Below are positions 55,288-63,208 of a stretch of 64,000 nucleotides of DNA, one piece after another. The DNA is taken from NCBI GenBank assembly GCA_021775425.1, contig JAJFHX010000013.1, forward strand, positions 35,910 to 99,909, written 5' to 3'. Both the position numbers and the translations under genes were made by a program. The stretch comes from Hyphomicrobiales bacterium (GTDB lineage: Bacteria > Pseudomonadota > Alphaproteobacteria > Rhizobiales > HXMU1428-3). The number at the start of each line of letters is the position of its first letter. The stretch's first letter is position 1. The notes beneath the pieces were generated by a model. It made no database searches. It was not told the DNA's origin and worked only from the letters and a program-made list of their open reading frames with translations.

Positions 55288-58284
55288 ATGATTGAAACTG
55301 GAAAGCAACAAAATCAGTCAGAAAAAACTCTGCTTCAATCTATTAAAACGGCCCCCATTCCAAATGATCTCTCCCATGCTGAAGATGTTCTGGAAACGTT
55401 TAAAAACGAACTCAGCGCAAAAGAAGACTATGATCAGTTTTTAACTGATCTTCAAAGCAATGCCGGTTTAAAAGAGCTGCTCCTGGGAATTTTTGGCAAC
55501 TCTCCTTTCCTGACCGGCTTGATCACCAGAAATCCAGCCGCCTTAAGAGACGCCTTGTACACCCCGTCTGAACAACGTCTTTTCGAACTGGAAGAGATTT
55601 TAAGCAAACAGATCAGCGAAGCCACTTCAATGGATATGGCCATGAAAGCGCTGCGCCAGTACAAAACACAAGCATGCCTGTTCACAGCCCTCACAGATCT
55701 GTCAAAGTGCTGGGATGTCCCTCGCGTTATTGAGGCCATTACCATTAGCGCAGATACCGCACTCAAATACAGTGCGCGATATTTATTTACGCTTGCAATG
55801 AACAAGGGTGAAATATTCCCAAAGAACAAAAATGCACCTGAAATGGATAGCGGCTATATCATCCTCGCCATGGGAAAGCAGGGCGCCTATGAATTAAATT
55901 ATTCTAGCGATGTTGACCTGATTATTTTTTACGATACCCACCGACTGACCCTGAAAGATGGCATTGAACCTTCAACTTATTTCGTGCGTCTGACCAGAAA
56001 TCTAGTCAAACTGATGCATGAAAGAACGGCTGATGGTTATGTCTTTCGTGTTGATCTTCGACTGCGCCCAGACCCCGGCGCAACGCAAATCGCCCTTTCA
56101 ACAGACGCTGCCTATTCCTATTATGAAAGTTTTGGCCAGAACTGGGAACGCGCTGCCATGATCAAGGCAAGACCAGTCGCTGGCGACATCATCGCCGGCA
56201 TTGAATTGTTAAATGGACTGGCCCCCTTTATCTGGCGTAAATACCTCGACTTTGCCGCCATTGATGACATTCACGCCATGAAGCGCCAGATCCACGCCAT
56301 TAAAGGCCACGGCAAAATCACGATTGCAGGCCACAACATTAAACTTGGCCGGGGCGGCATCAGAGAAATTGAATTTTTTGCACAAACCCAGCAACTCATT
56401 TCCGGCGGCAGACAACCAGAATTACGCACCACAAAGACCTTAGAAACTTTGGATAATCTGGCAGAAAACAACTGGATTGAACAATCCGCCGCTGAAGAAA
56501 TGGCAGAGGCATATAAATATTTGCGCTTTATAGAACATCGCATTCAAATGGTCGCAGATGAACAAACCCATAGCCTGCCTGAAAAGGAAGACGCTTTGCT
56601 CCGTATTGCGAATTTCGCGGGTTATCAGACTTTGCAGGAATTTTCAGATGAGCTTCGTCACCGGCTGGAAACCGTTCAAAAACACTATGCTGAATTATTC
56701 GAAGATGACCCTTCACTTTCCAGCAGTTGCGGCAACCTTGTTTTTGCCGGCGATAATCCAGATCCGGATACGATCAAGACATTTGAAAAATTAGGATTTA
56801 AAGACCCGATAAGAACCTTAGAAACGGTAAAAAGCTGGCACTATGGTCGTTATGCCTCCACCCGCAGTGAGCGCTCCCGTGAGCGGATAACTGAATTCCA
56901 ACCCCTGTTGATTGAGGCATTGTCAAAAACCGAACAACCGGATATGGCTCTGGCCACTTTTGACAAATTTTTGAAAGAACTGCCCGCAGGCGTGCAGCTG
57001 TTTTCACTATTATCATCCAATCAGAATTTACTGCGTCTGATCGCTGAAATCATGGGCACAGCACCCGGTCTTGCCCATGTCCTTTCAAGGCGAACCAGAG
57101 TGCTGGATGCGGTGCTTGATCCGGGGTTCTTTGGCAACCTTCCAGATGATCACGATCTCACCAAGCTGATCGAAGATGAATTTATTGAATGCATAGATTA
57201 TCAGGACACATTGGATAAAGCGAGAATCGTGGGCCAGGAACAAGCCTTCCTCATTGGTGTTCGCCTTCTCTCAGGCATCATCAGCGCAGATGAAGCCGCC
57301 AGTGGCTACACTCTCCTCGCAGATATGCTGATACAAAAATTGCAGGCAAAGGTCGAAGAGGAAATGAGAGAGGCCCATGGCACTTTCGAAAACGCCGCCG
57401 TCACAGTGTTGGCGATGGGCAAACTGGGCGGCGTTGAAATGACCGCAACCTCAGACGTTGATATCATCCTGATCTATGACACACCTGCTACTGAACGAAC
57501 CAGCGACGAGAGCACAACGCCGGCGCTGCTGTTCTCAAATGGTAAAAAACCACTTTCAGCCACTCAGTATTACTCTCGTTTTACCCAAAGGCTGATAGCC
57601 GCCATCTCAGCCCCAACTTCAGAAGGGGCACTTTATGAAGTTGACATGCGATTAAGGCCTTCAGGCCGGTCAGGCCCGGTGGCAACCCAGGTTGAAAGTT
57701 TTATCGAATATCAGAACAAGGAAGCCTGGGTCTGGGAACATCTGGCCCTGACGCGCGCGCGCTGCATTTCAGGAGCAGATCAATTACAGCAAAGGCTGAA
57801 CCAGACAATCAAAGAAGTACTTTCAAAGCAGAGAAATAAGACAGATCTGGCCAATGAAGTCCGTAACATCAGGGAAAAAATAGCTGCAGAAAAAGGTACA
57901 GAAAACATCTGGGATATAAAACAGGTGCGAGGAGGGCAGGTTGACCTGGAATTTATCTGCCAATACCTGCAACTTCTGCATGGACATACACACCCGGAAA
58001 TTATCGATACCAAAACAGCCCAATGTCTGGAAAAAATAGCACAAACAGAAATACTGCCAGAAGACCAGATTAATCAGCTTTATGAGGCAGCAAACTTTTA
58101 TAACCGGCTCATTCAGATTATCAGATTATGCACTGAAAAAAGTTTCATTCCTGAAGCGGCAAGCCTTGGTTTAAAGAAAAAGCTGGCCTCAGGTGTTGGC
58201 TTAAACGATTTTGATGAGTTAACAGAAAAGCTGAAAGAAACTCAGTCCGGCATCAAACATATATTTGAAAACATGTTTTTATAA
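55288..58284 (+). CDS. glnE: Glutamine synthetase adenylyltransferase/deadenylase
   Basis: A 998-residue two-domain enzyme that adds AMP to glutamine synthetase when nitrogen is plentiful and removes it when scarce. Each half has a nucleotidyltransferase motif: SSDVDLIIFYD near 206-216 for deadenylation and TSDVDIILIYD near 720 for adenylylation; GRGGIREIEFF near 355 and VRGGQVDLEFI near 880 are also diagnostic. It follows the DegP-linked regulators, as in many Hyphomicrobiales. Confidence 0.96.
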   Translation: MIETGKQQNQSEKTLLQSIKTAPIPNDLSHAEDVLETFKNELSAKEDYDQFLTDLQSNAGLKELLLGIFGNSPFLTGLITRNPAALRDALYTPSEQRLFELEEILSKQISEATSMDMAMKALRQYKTQACLFTALTDLSKCWDVPRVIEAITISADTALKYSARYLFTLAMNKGEIFPKNKNAPEMDSGYIILAMGKQGAYELNYSSDVDLIIFYDTHRLTLKDGIEPSTYFVRLTRNLVKLMHERTADGYVFRVDLRLRPDPGATQIALSTDAAYSYYESFGQNWERAAMIKARPVAGDIIAGIELLNGLAPFIWRKYLDFAAIDDIHAMKRQIHAIKGHGKITIAGHNIKLGRGGIREIEFFAQTQQLISGGRQPELRTTKTLETLDNLAENNWIEQSAAEEMAEAYKYLRFIEHRIQMVADEQTHSLPEKEDALLRIANFAGYQTLQEFSDELRHRLETVQKHYAELFEDDPSLSSSCGNLVFAGDNPDPDTIKTFEKLGFKDPIRTLETVKSWHYGRYASTRSERSRERITEFQPLLIEALSKTEQPDMALATFDKFLKELPAGVQLFSLLSSNQNLLRLIAEIMGTAPGLAHVLSRRTRVLDAVLDPGFFGNLPDDHDLTKLIEDEFIECIDYQDTLDKARIVGQEQAFLIGVRLLSGIISADEAASGYTLLADMLIQKLQAKVEEEMREAHGTFENAAVTVLAMGKLGGVEMTATSDVDIILIYDTPATERTSDESTTPALLFSNGKKPLSATQYYSRFTQRLIAAISAPTSEGALYEVDMRLRPSGRSGPVATQVESFIEYQNKEAWVWEHLALTRARCISGADQLQQRLNQTIKEVLSKQRNKTDLANEVRNIREKIAAEKGTENIWDIKQVRGGQVDLEFICQYLQLLHGHTHPEIIDTKTAQCLEKIAQTEILPEDQINQLYEAANFYNRLIQIIRLCTEKSFIPEAASLGLKKKLASGVGLNDFDELTEKLKETQSGIKHIFENMFL

Positions 58285-58373
58285 TATTTCTATTTTACCG
58301 ACGGATTTCACATCTCTCCTGCGTAAAAACTACATAAGCAAACACAAAGTTTGGATGTATTAGGAGAGATTAT

Positions 58374-58964
58374 ATGTCAAAAAAATTATTAATAGGTGTT
58401 GGTGTCATTGTCCTTGCCACAGGTATGGCAGGCGTTGCAGTCGCCAAACATCATGACAAGTCAAAGCATCGTATGCATGGACATGGTCATGGCCATAAAA
58501 TGAGCATTATGCGCAGTGCTGATACCGATAAAGACGGTAAAATCACCAAAGATGAACTGAACGCCGCTCATGAAGCGAAATTCAAAACTTACGACATTGA
58601 TGGCGACGGCGTTGTTACCAAAGACGAAGTGCAGAAAAAACTATCAGAGCGTTTCGAAAAACTGGCAACAAAAATTACCCGCCGCTTTGATCAAAACCGT
58701 GATGGCAAGGTAACCGCTGATGAATTCCAGGAACATGCCGCCAGAAAGCTATACCAGCTTGATCTGAATGATGATGGTGTGATCACCAAAGACGAACGCA
58801 GAGGAAAACGCTGGGCACGCCACCACAAACGTCATTGGGGCAAAAGAGGTCACCACAGAGGTCATCATAAATATCGCCGTCACCACAAGGGATATGACCA
58901 CCGTGGATCGCATGGAGACCATAAACCAGCTGAAAAACCGGCAGAAACACCAAAGTCTGAATAA
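58374..58964 (+). CDS. Periplasmic protein with four EF-hands and histidine-rich tails
   Basis: A 196-residue protein with a signal peptide ending near VAVAKHH (residue 24). Four calcium-type loops are complete: Asp50-Glu61, Asp74-Glu85, Asp106-Glu117 and Asp130-Glu141. All four have Thr at position 9. A HGHGHGHK stretch precedes them and a long His/Arg/Lys tail follows, so it may also bind transition metals. The Pro at position 2 and Asp at position 9 of lanmodulin loops are absent, so lanthanide binding is not indicated. AGGAGAG lies before the ATG. It starts the operon with the sigma factor. Confidence 0.85.
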   Translation: MSKKLLIGVGVIVLATGMAGVAVAKHHDKSKHRMHGHGHGHKMSIMRSADTDKDGKITKDELNAAHEAKFKTYDIDGDGVVTKDEVQKKLSERFEKLATKITRRFDQNRDGKVTADEFQEHAARKLYQLDLNDDGVITKDERRGKRWARHHKRHWGKRGHHRGHHKYRRHHKGYDHRGSHGDHKPAEKPAETPKSE

Positions 58965-58990
58965 TAATGATAGCTGACAGGATTGTATCT

Positions 58991-59641
58991 ATGCAGTCAG
59001 TAGCACATAATGCAAATGAAGAGGGGTTAAAAGACCCCCCTTCATTTCAACAAAAAAGCCGGGGGGCTTTGTGTACAGTCATGCAGGAAGAACTGATTAA
59101 ACAAGCACAGAATGGAGATTTACCTTCATTTCAGAAACTTGTGCAACAGTCACTGCCAAATGTCGTCGCGCTAAGCTATAAAATGCTGGGCAACAGCGCT
59201 GAAGCTGAAGATATAGCGCAAGAGGTGATGCTCTCGCTTTGGCAGAATCTGGATAAGTATGATAGCGAACGTGGAAAACTCTCAACCTGGCTATACAGGA
59301 TCACCACCAACCGATGTCTTGATCGTTTGCGACAGAGAAAAGTTGATCAGCTTGATGAGAACTATGACATGGCAATTGAAGCAGATCAGGACGAAACCAT
59401 ATTCAACAAACAAATCGGCACCATGGTCGATGACAAATTAAAAGCATTACCAGAACGTCAGTATTCAGCACTGATTTTATTTCATTACCAGGGACACTCA
59501 CTGCAGGAAATTGCTGAGATCTTAGAGTGTTCTTCAGAAGCAGTAGAAAGCCTGCTCGCCAGAGCGAGAAGGGCCATGAAAAAAGACTTAAAACCACTCT
59601 GGCAAAATCTAAACGATTTAAAATATCAAGGTGAACTATGA
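58991..59641 (+). CDS. ECF-type RNA polymerase sigma factor
   Basis: A sigma factor with region 2 (NVVALSYKMLGNSAEAEDIA, QEVMLSLWQNLDKY) and region 4 (LPERQYSALILFHYQGHSLQ, EIAEILECSSEAVESLLARA). No domains of larger sigma factors are present. I take the ATG at 58991, which has AGGA eight bases upstream (216 residues). An ATG at 59081 gives the usual ECF start, without a site close by; a GC-rich hairpin at 59030-59072 lies between them. The stop overlaps the start of the next gene as ATGA. Confidence 0.88.
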   Translation: MQSVAHNANEEGLKDPPSFQQKSRGALCTVMQEELIKQAQNGDLPSFQKLVQQSLPNVVALSYKMLGNSAEAEDIAQEVMLSLWQNLDKYDSERGKLSTWLYRITTNRCLDRLRQRKVDQLDENYDMAIEADQDETIFNKQIGTMVDDKLKALPERQYSALILFHYQGHSLQEIAEILECSSEAVESLLARARRAMKKDLKPLWQNLNDLKYQGEL

Positions 59642-60282
59642 ACGATTTTCAACAACCCAATCAGACAACTTCTCGTATGAACTTAGAGCGTCTCGAGCAA
59701 GCTCTTGACATCTATGGAGCAGATTTGTCACGCATGCCTGGCGAACTGAAAAAGCAGGTAGAAGAGTTGGTAGAAAATGATCAGCAAGCTAAAGCTCTCT
59801 TAAAAGAAGCAGCAGGTTTAGATAAGGCACTTGATAACAGAATGCCGGAAGTTAAATTTGACCTGGCGGCATTAGAAAACAAAATCATGGCGGCTGTGTC
59901 CGATACTGTTTTGGCAGAGCAAAACCAGGATGAGCTTTCAGATAGCGCAACCATCCTTGACATGCAAAAATGGAAAAAGGATCACGGCACTGCCTCAAGC
60001 CGCAATCACGGCAAAACCGATGATGTAAAAAATCAAAACCATAATCAACTATGGAAATCTCTGGTCCCGACCCCATATATCATGAGCAGCGGTTTGATTG
60101 CGGCCAGCTTACTGTGCGGTGTATTTTTTGGGTCTCTTGGCGGCGTAACATATATTTTTGGTGATACCAGCACAATCACTATGGCTAGTCTGGAAATGAC
60201 AGATGACCTGCTCTATCTCAGTTCAGACGATAGTTTAATTTCTGACACAAGCCTTAGCCTGCTGTCAGACACAATTAATTAA
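59638..60282 (+). CDS. Putative membrane-anchored anti-sigma factor
   Basis: A 214-residue protein with a cytosolic helical N-terminal region (ERLEQALDIYGADLSRMPGE), a linker, one membrane helix at about 148-172 and a 40-residue periplasmic end rich in Ser and Asp. The overlap with the sigma gene and this topology fit an anti-sigma factor that releases its sigma when a periplasmic signal arrives. No recognised zinc-binding anti-sigma motif is seen, so this is inferred from context. Confidence 0.7.
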   Translation: MNDFQQPNQTTSRMNLERLEQALDIYGADLSRMPGELKKQVEELVENDQQAKALLKEAAGLDKALDNRMPEVKFDLAALENKIMAAVSDTVLAEQNQDELSDSATILDMQKWKKDHGTASSRNHGKTDDVKNQNHNQLWKSLVPTPYIMSSGLIAASLLCGVFFGSLGGVTYIFGDTSTITMASLEMTDDLLYLSSDDSLISDTSLSLLSDTIN

Positions 60283-60301
60283 AACACTAAGGAGAAGAGA
60301 T

Positions 60302-60778
60302 ATGTCAAAATTGATCAAAGTCATTTTCATAATTTCACTGGCATTTAACTTCGCCGTTTTAGGGGTGATGGCTGGCCACAAACTCGGTTTCTGGCACAAA
60401 CATCATCACGGCTTTAAAAAATATGTGATCCAGTCAGTCCCGGCTGAAAAACGAGATGCCGTTGAAAAAATTCTGAAAGAATACAAAGCCGGACATAAGG
60501 CATACAAACGCAGCAAGAAAGAAAAATGGCAAAAATTCGAAGCACTGCTGACCGTTGAGCCATTTAACCGCGATGAATTTATCACAGCATTTAATGCGGA
60601 AAATGAAGGCCGCACAACACGTTGGGTAGCCAGTGGTAAGGTCATAGCTGATATTGCTGAATTGCTAACAGTCGAAGAAAGAAAAGACCTTCTGACCAAA
60701 CTGAAGAAACGCGGCAAATGGAAACGCCGTTTCTTGCACAAACATGATAAAAACGATGAAAAGAAAAATGAAAATTAA
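60302..60778 (+). CDS. Periplasmic metal-sensor-like protein (CnrX/CpxP type)
   Basis: A 158-residue protein with one N-terminal helix (5-24) and a periplasmic all-helical domain (FKKYVIQSVPAEKRDAVEKI, KWQKFEALLTVEPFNRDEFI, LLTVEERKDLLTKL). The fold matches Metal_resist/CnrX or CpxP-Spy proteins. A HKHHHG stretch sits just outside the membrane and could bind Ni, Co, Cu or Zn. GGAG lies before the ATG. It completes the EF-hand, sigma, anti-sigma operon as the likely sensor. Confidence 0.75.
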   Translation: MSKLIKVIFIISLAFNFAVLGVMAGHKLGFWHKHHHGFKKYVIQSVPAEKRDAVEKILKEYKAGHKAYKRSKKEKWQKFEALLTVEPFNRDEFITAFNAENEGRTTRWVASGKVIADIAELLTVEERKDLLTKLKKRGKWKRRFLHKHDKNDEKKNEN

Positions 60779-60824
60779 GTTGTCAGAACTTTTCAGAACA
60801 CGGCATTAAAATCAACACTGGCCG

Positions 60825-62486
60825 TTAAGCAGCCAGTACTTTTTCTGATCTGGTTTCAATTTGCTCCGTATTTTGGTTCCGATCAGGACTGGTCTGTTTG
60901 CCATGAATTGGCAGGCAGACCAGCACTTCCGTCCCCTCACCAACAACGCTCTCAATTGTCAGTCTGCCACCGTGCAAATCAACCAGGCTACGCGAGATCG
61001 CAAGCCCAAGTCCAGTACCTGAGTGACATTTCGTAAGTTGGTTTTCAACTTGCTGAAATGGTTTGCCTAGATTTTTCAATGCCGCTTCCTCAATGCCAAT
61101 CCCTGTGTCTGTCACTTTAAGAAAAACACTCTCACCTTCCGTCAAGACATTAAGTGAGACCTTACCCTCAGCGGGTGTAAATTTAATCGCATTGGAAAGC
61201 AAGTTAAGCAGAACCTGTTTGATAGCCCGCCGATCAATAATCAGCTGAATTTCATCTGAAATTTTCTGCTCGAGTAAGATATTATGTTCCTGCGCCTGTG
61301 GCTGAACCAGCTGAAAACAGTCATCAATAATCGGTTTAAGCGAACATTCCTTCTTTTCAAGAATCAAACGCCCAGCTTCAATTCGTGACATATCCAGAAT
61401 ATCATTGATCAGCTCAAGCAGATAAGAACCACTCATATAAATATCATTGATATAGCCGGCATAATGCTCATTATTCATCGGCCCCAGCACTTCCCTGTGC
61501 ATCATATCTGAAAATCCGATAATGGCATTCAAAGGGGTGCGCAGCTCATGGCTGATATTGGCAAGAAATTCAGACTTCACCCGATTGCCTTCTTCAGCCC
61601 GTTCTTTCTCACGCATATATTTGTCAGCAAGTTCAGCAAGTTTTTGTGTTTTGCGCTCCAGTTCACGGCGCGATGCCCGTAAATTCTCGACCGTGCTGCG
61701 CATTTGCTGTTCGCGAATGGCCAGGTTCTGCTGGCTGGATTTAAGTTTGGTGACATCAAAAGAAACACTCACCAGCCCGCCGTCAACGGTCGGCGTTTCA
61801 TGGATGTGCAACCATTTTCCATCTCGCATCTGTGCTTCATATTGCGCGGCAGAAAACCCTTTGCGCGCTCTAGGAGAGCGCATCATCAGCCGGTTTACAA
61901 CAGCTTCAAACCGGTAATAATTATTGGTAAGTTCACTGTCATCTTTAAGGTGATAGACTTCTTTGAATTTTTCGTTTGCCAGAACCAGTCTGCGGTTTTT
62001 ATCCCAGAATGAAAACGCCTCAGGCATGCTTTCTATCGCACCGCGTAACGCAAGCAACTGGCCAAAGTCATCACCAAATTCCAGCACATCTTTATTTTCA
62101 TGCCGCTCCATACGAATAAGCGGGTGAACAATAGCCCCAAGAAAATAAACCAGCGCCACCACAAGAAAAATCAAGGCCCCGTCAAGCAACTGGACAGCAA
62201 TTAAAGGCGGCTGCAAAATGGTGAAAAGAGAAGCAGTCAGAATAAAAAATTTGAGAGTAAGCGCTGCAAAAAGTCCATAAATCACAAGCGTCAGCTTGCG
62301 GGATATAACCCGCGCTATAGCTTTACGAAACATCAGCCGCCCATAGCGCAGCAACAGGTTTGAAGAAGCAACAACCACCTTCAACTGTTCCCGCGCTATA
62401 TGAAGCACAGCCATGAATATAGATTTAAATAGCCGCAACCGTTCAAAGAGGGCTTGAACTTGTTGAACCAGAAAGTTTCGTAACAA
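60825..62486 (-). CDS. PAS-domain sensor histidine kinase
   Basis: A 553-residue membrane kinase with a long basic N terminus, two membrane helices near 66-88 and 96-118, a PAS domain (about 150-255, with AFSFWDKNRRLVLANEKF), a coiled linker, the H-box SEFLANISHELRTPLNAII and an ATPase domain (NLLSNAIKFTPAEG, DTGIGIEEAALKN, SGTGLGLAISRSLVDLHGG). The start is TTG at 62486 with GAGGAA five bases upstream. It lies before pepN, as in related genomes; the signal is unknown. It converges on the metal-sensor gene. Confidence 0.88.
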   Translation of the reverse strand: MLRNFLVQQVQALFERLRLFKSIFMAVLHIAREQLKVVVASSNLLLRYGRLMFRKAIARVISRKLTLVIYGLFAALTLKFFILTASLFTILQPPLIAVQLLDGALIFLVVALVYFLGAIVHPLIRMERHENKDVLEFGDDFGQLLALRGAIESMPEAFSFWDKNRRLVLANEKFKEVYHLKDDSELTNNYYRFEAVVNRLMMRSPRARKGFSAAQYEAQMRDGKWLHIHETPTVDGGLVSVSFDVTKLKSSQQNLAIREQQMRSTVENLRASRRELERKTQKLAELADKYMREKERAEEGNRVKSEFLANISHELRTPLNAIIGFSDMMHREVLGPMNNEHYAGYINDIYMSGSYLLELINDILDMSRIEAGRLILEKKECSLKPIIDDCFQLVQPQAQEHNILLEQKISDEIQLIIDRRAIKQVLLNLLSNAIKFTPAEGKVSLNVLTEGESVFLKVTDTGIGIEEAALKNLGKPFQQVENQLTKCHSGTGLGLAISRSLVDLHGGRLTIESVVGEGTEVLVCLPIHGKQTSPDRNQNTEQIETRSEKVLAA

Positions 62487-62761
62487 AAGATTCCTCGCAG
62501 GAAAAACCAGGCCCCCACTTGATTAATCGGGCGGTTAAGAAGCGCTGTAATCAAAAACAAAATCACAATACGCAGCGAATCAATTATTACCATTTGATAA
62601 AGATTTGCGCCTTTTTGCAAGGTCTTATCAGCTACAAAAGCCATCTGTCCGCGAATAAGTGCTTGAGAATCACACCATTAGCCTAAAAAGGTGCAAGAAT
62701 TTAAAATTCCAGAGCAACAAAAATTTATCAACAAACTTTCAGCCAGAATTAATTTTGAAAT
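62487..62761 (-). other. Intergenic region between the CopD-like gene and the PAS kinase
   Basis: A 275-bp AT-rich stretch that should hold the PAS kinase promoter. An 82-codon frame (62396-62644) overlaps the kinase start; it shows no family likeness and is not called. Confidence 0.35.
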
Positions 62762-63184
62762 CTAAAAAGGTTTCGCAACCACCAGATAAGCAACAAGTGC
62801 CACACCAGCAACGATAAAGCCGCCAATCAGCGGCACGGAAGTTTCGGCCCCCTTCTTTTCGGCCCCCTTCTTTTCGGCATGTTCTGTACCTGCACCAGCA
62901 TCAGCTGAGTGACGAAGAGTTTTCGCAACGACCCCATGCAGGGCTGAAAGGCCGATAACAACTAGCAATTTGACCCAGAACCATTGTGCCACATAATAGC
63001 CACTGGCATAAACCAGATACATCCCACTGAGCCAGGTCAGTGAAATCCCCGCCCCCATCAACTGACGAAGTCTCTTAGAAAGCAATTCCCCCCGTTTAGC
63101 ATGCAGTGTAAAAGACACCCCCGCCATACTGCCAACCCACAAGGCCATCGCAGCAATATGCACCGCTTTAATCAGTTCATACAT
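62762..63184 (-). CDS. CopD-like four-helix membrane protein
   Basis: A 140-residue protein with four membrane helices and conserved His residues at positions 9 and 28 (IKAVHIAAMALWVGS, TLHAKRGELLS), in the manner of CopD and HemJ-type families. A role in metal or heme handling is possible. Between helices 3 and 4 the loop contains the repeated EKKGAEKKGAE, coded by a 15-bp tandem repeat. The gene runs in the same direction as pepN and lies just behind it. Confidence 0.78.
   Translation of the reverse strand: MYELIKAVHIAAMALWVGSMAGVSFTLHAKRGELLSKRLRQLMGAGISLTWLSGMYLVYASGYYVAQWFWVKLLVVIGLSALHGVVAKTLRHSADAGAGTEHAEKKGAEKKGAETSVPLIGGFIVAGVALVAYLVVAKPF
62844..62879 (-). repeat. Tandem 15-bp repeat inside the CopD-like gene
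   Basis: The unit TTCGGCCCCCTTCTT is present twice and partly a third time. It codes the KKGAE repeats of the cytosolic or periplasmic loop. Copy number may vary between strains by slippage, keeping frame. Confidence 0.8.
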
Positions 63185-63208
63185 ATAAGTTCAACCCATC
63201 CAATAAGA

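Noticed and set aside
58374..58964. Lanmodulin (lanthanide-binding EF-hand protein)
   Set aside because: Tempting because a lanthanide-type quinoprotein is in the window, but none of the four loops has Pro at position 2 or Asp at position 9; all have Thr at 9.
62396..62644. 82-codon frame on the minus strand overlapping the PAS kinase start
   Set aside because: It overlaps the well-supported TTG start of the kinase, has no ribosome binding site that I can see and no family likeness.
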